Below are positions 62,714-64,000 of a stretch of DNA of 64,000 nt, piece by piece (within the stretch, counting starts at the first letter, position 1; the number at the start of each line of letters is the position of its first letter). The DNA comes from Polyangium sp. y55x31 (GTDB lineage: Bacteria > Myxococcota_A > Polyangia > Polyangiales > Polyangiaceae), in contig NZ_JARZHG010000001.1 in assembly GCF_029946505.1 (NCBI RefSeq), positions 806,001 to 870,000 of the forward strand, in the 5' to 3' direction. The position numbers and the translations under genes are program-made. Below the pieces are notes generated by a model, which worked only from the letters and a program-made list of their open reading frames with translations, ran no database searches and was not told where the DNA came from.

Positions 62714-64000
62714 ATGCGAACGTACCGCCCCTCGTGGCGCGGCGGCTTGCTCGCCGCCCTGGCCCTCGCGAGCGCCCTCGCGCCCCACCCCGCGTCCGCC
62801 AGTTGGCCTCCGTCGCCCGACGCGGACATGTCCGATCCCGCGAACTGGCCGAACGATCCGGGCTACGCCTACGCCGAGGATCGCGACGGCCAGTGGAACT
62901 ACTACTCGTTCCTGCCGCCCGCCGCGCCGGGCGTGGTGAGGCGCGCCGACGAGGTCGCCTCGGGCATGAGCATCGACCGCGCGTGGCGCGTCTCGATCGG
63001 CGATCCGCGCGTCGTCATCGCCGTGACCGACAGCGGCATCTTCTGGGAGAAGCCCGATCTCCTCGACAAGGCGTACCTGAACCGCCGCGAGCTCCTCACG
63101 CACAAGCCCTTCCAGACGGGCGGCAGCCCCTGCGGCGGCGACGGAGATCTCGCCGGCTTCGACTGCAACGGCGACGGCGTCTTCTCGGTCTCGGACTACG
63201 CGACCTCGATGCCGCTGCCCGCGTCCGATCGCAACGCGAACGGCGTGCTCGACGCCGGTGATCTGATCCTCGCCTTCTCCGATGGCATCGATGACGACGG
63301 CAACGGGTACATCGACGACATCTCGGGCTGGGACTTCATGAAGAACGACAACGACCCGTACGACGACACGCGGTACGGGCACGGCACGGGCGAGGCCTCC
63401 GACTCGTCGTCCCAGGCCAACAACGGAGTCGACCTCGCGGGCGCCTGCCCGCGCTGCATGTTCCTCCCGCTCCGCGTCGGCGACAGCTTCATCGGCGACG
63501 TGCAGGCCTTCGGCGAGGCCGTCGTCTACGCGACGGACAATGGCGTGAAGGTCGTGCAGTGCGCGCTCGGCACGCTGAACATGACGCGCTTCGCGCAGGC
63601 CGCGCTCGACTACGCGTACGAGAACAAGGTCCTCGTCGTCACCTCGATGGCCGACGAGAACTCGCGCCACCACAACATGCCGGCCGCGAGCAACCACACG
63701 CTGCCGGTGCACGCGATCCAGTACGACGGCGCGAGTGCTCGCACCTCGCGCAGCTTCGTCGACTTCCACCCCTGCTCGAACTACGGCGGCCAGAACCTGC
63801 TCTCGGCTTCGGGCAACTCGTGCTCCAGCGAGGCCACGGGCCAGCTCAGCGGCATCGCGGGCCTGCTTTATTCGGCGGCGCTCCAGTACAACACCGTGCC
63901 GCAGCTCTCGCCGGGCGAGGCGCAGTCGATCTTCTTCTTCACGGCCGACGACATCGACGTGCCCGAGTCCCGCGATCCCGGCTCGATCTACCGCTTCTCG
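62714..64000 (+). CDS. Secreted subtilisin-like (S8) serine protease, 3' end outside window
   Basis: 429 residues are visible and the frame is open at the right edge. Signal peptide about 1-29 (LLAALALASALAPHPASA). Catalytic Asp106 (IAVTDSGIF) and His223 (YGHGTGEASD) are clear. The Ser motif reads CSSEATGQLSG, with Ser372 the likely nucleophile instead of the usual G-T-S-M-A. The stretch ADENSRHHNMPA should supply the oxyanion Asn. Between Asp and His are three Asp/Asn-rich loops (DCNGDGVFSVSD, DRNANGVLDAGD, DDDGNGYIDD) resembling calcium-binding loops. AGGAG precedes the ATG by 3 bases. Extracellular proteolysis fits a predatory myxobacterium. Confidence 0.88.
   Translation, partial: MRTYRPSWRGGLLAALALASALAPHPASASWPPSPDADMSDPANWPNDPGYAYAEDRDGQWNYYSFLPPAAPGVVRRADEVASGMSIDRAWRVSIGDPRVVIAVTDSGIFWEKPDLLDKAYLNRRELLTHKPFQTGGSPCGGDGDLAGFDCNGDGVFSVSDYATSMPLPASDRNANGVLDAGDLILAFSDGIDDDGNGYIDDISGWDFMKNDNDPYDDTRYGHGTGEASDSSSQANNGVDLAGACPRCMFLPLRVGDSFIGDVQAFGEAVVYATDNGVKVVQCALGTLNMTRFAQAALDYAYENKVLVVTSMADENSRHHNMPAASNHTLPVHAIQYDGASARTSRSFVDFHPCSNYGGQNLLSASGNSCSSEATGQLSGIAGLLYSAALQYNTVPQLSPGEAQSIFFFTADDIDVPESRDPGSIYRFS

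Overview
The window is very GC-rich, densely packed DNA that reads like a myxobacterium of the Polyangium/Sorangium type. The clues are four eukaryotic-like Ser/Thr kinases (one with an FHA module, one with PEGA), many lipoproteins with Gly/Ser/Ala-rich linkers, a TRAP transporter of the TatT type, many GTG/TTG starts and strong third-position GC bias. This placement is inference from gene content; there is no rRNA or other marker gene here. About 42 protein genes are supported. I found no tRNA, rRNA, CRISPR, prophage or insertion sequence.

Layout. 1-5.7 kb: a cut-off helical-repeat protein, a small outer-membrane barrel, a GAF sensor kinase that lacks its phospho-acceptor His, and a lipoprotein. 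6.1-11.0 kb: a gliding-type ABC operon (ATPase, permease, GldG-like, DUF4340) with a promoter and a terminator. 11.1-16.1 kb: orphan pheT and an exported CapA-like metallophosphatase. 16.1-19.6 kb (minus): dinG-like helicase, a small unknown gene, a PilZ protein and another unknown. 19.7-25.4 kb: PpiC-type foldase, M16 peptidase, then an ArsR-methyltransferase regulator coupled to ahcY, which together form a methyl-cycle operon. 25.4-31.7 kb: aldolase-dehydrogenase fusion, tatT, and convergent dctM/dctQ-like genes, separated by a 311-bp nested inverted-repeat element. 31.8-38.6 kb: an FAD oxidoreductase, a DUF3592 protein, two kinases and a repeat protein.

38.6-45.9 kb (minus) is the classic translation/transcription operon rimP-nusA-ylxRQ(fused)-infB-ylxP-rbfA. 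A promoter-plus-terminator leader that looks like an attenuator lies ahead of it. serA follows upstream, sharing its start-codon bases with a divergent lipoprotein. 48.3-52.5 kb (minus): an Omp85-type barrel whose start codon is not visible, a membrane-anchored protein, and a kinase-FHA-degenerate GGDEF protein. 52.8-55.2 kb: a clear cobalamin riboswitch leading into a lipoprotein of unknown function, then a small cytosolic protein. 55.3-64 kb: a PEGA kinase, a TPR-linker-TonB-dependent receptor, a beta-CASP metallo-beta-lactamase nuclease, convergent selA, and a subtilisin-like protease cut by the window edge.

The most unusual items are the nested inverted-repeat element at 28.5-28.8 kb (arms differ by compensatory changes that keep several hairpins), the B12 riboswitch in front of an unrecognised lipoprotein, the TPR/TonB receptor fusion with a 10x pentapeptide linker, the promoter/operator overlap in front of the methyl-cycle regulator, and the terminator in the nusA-operon leader.
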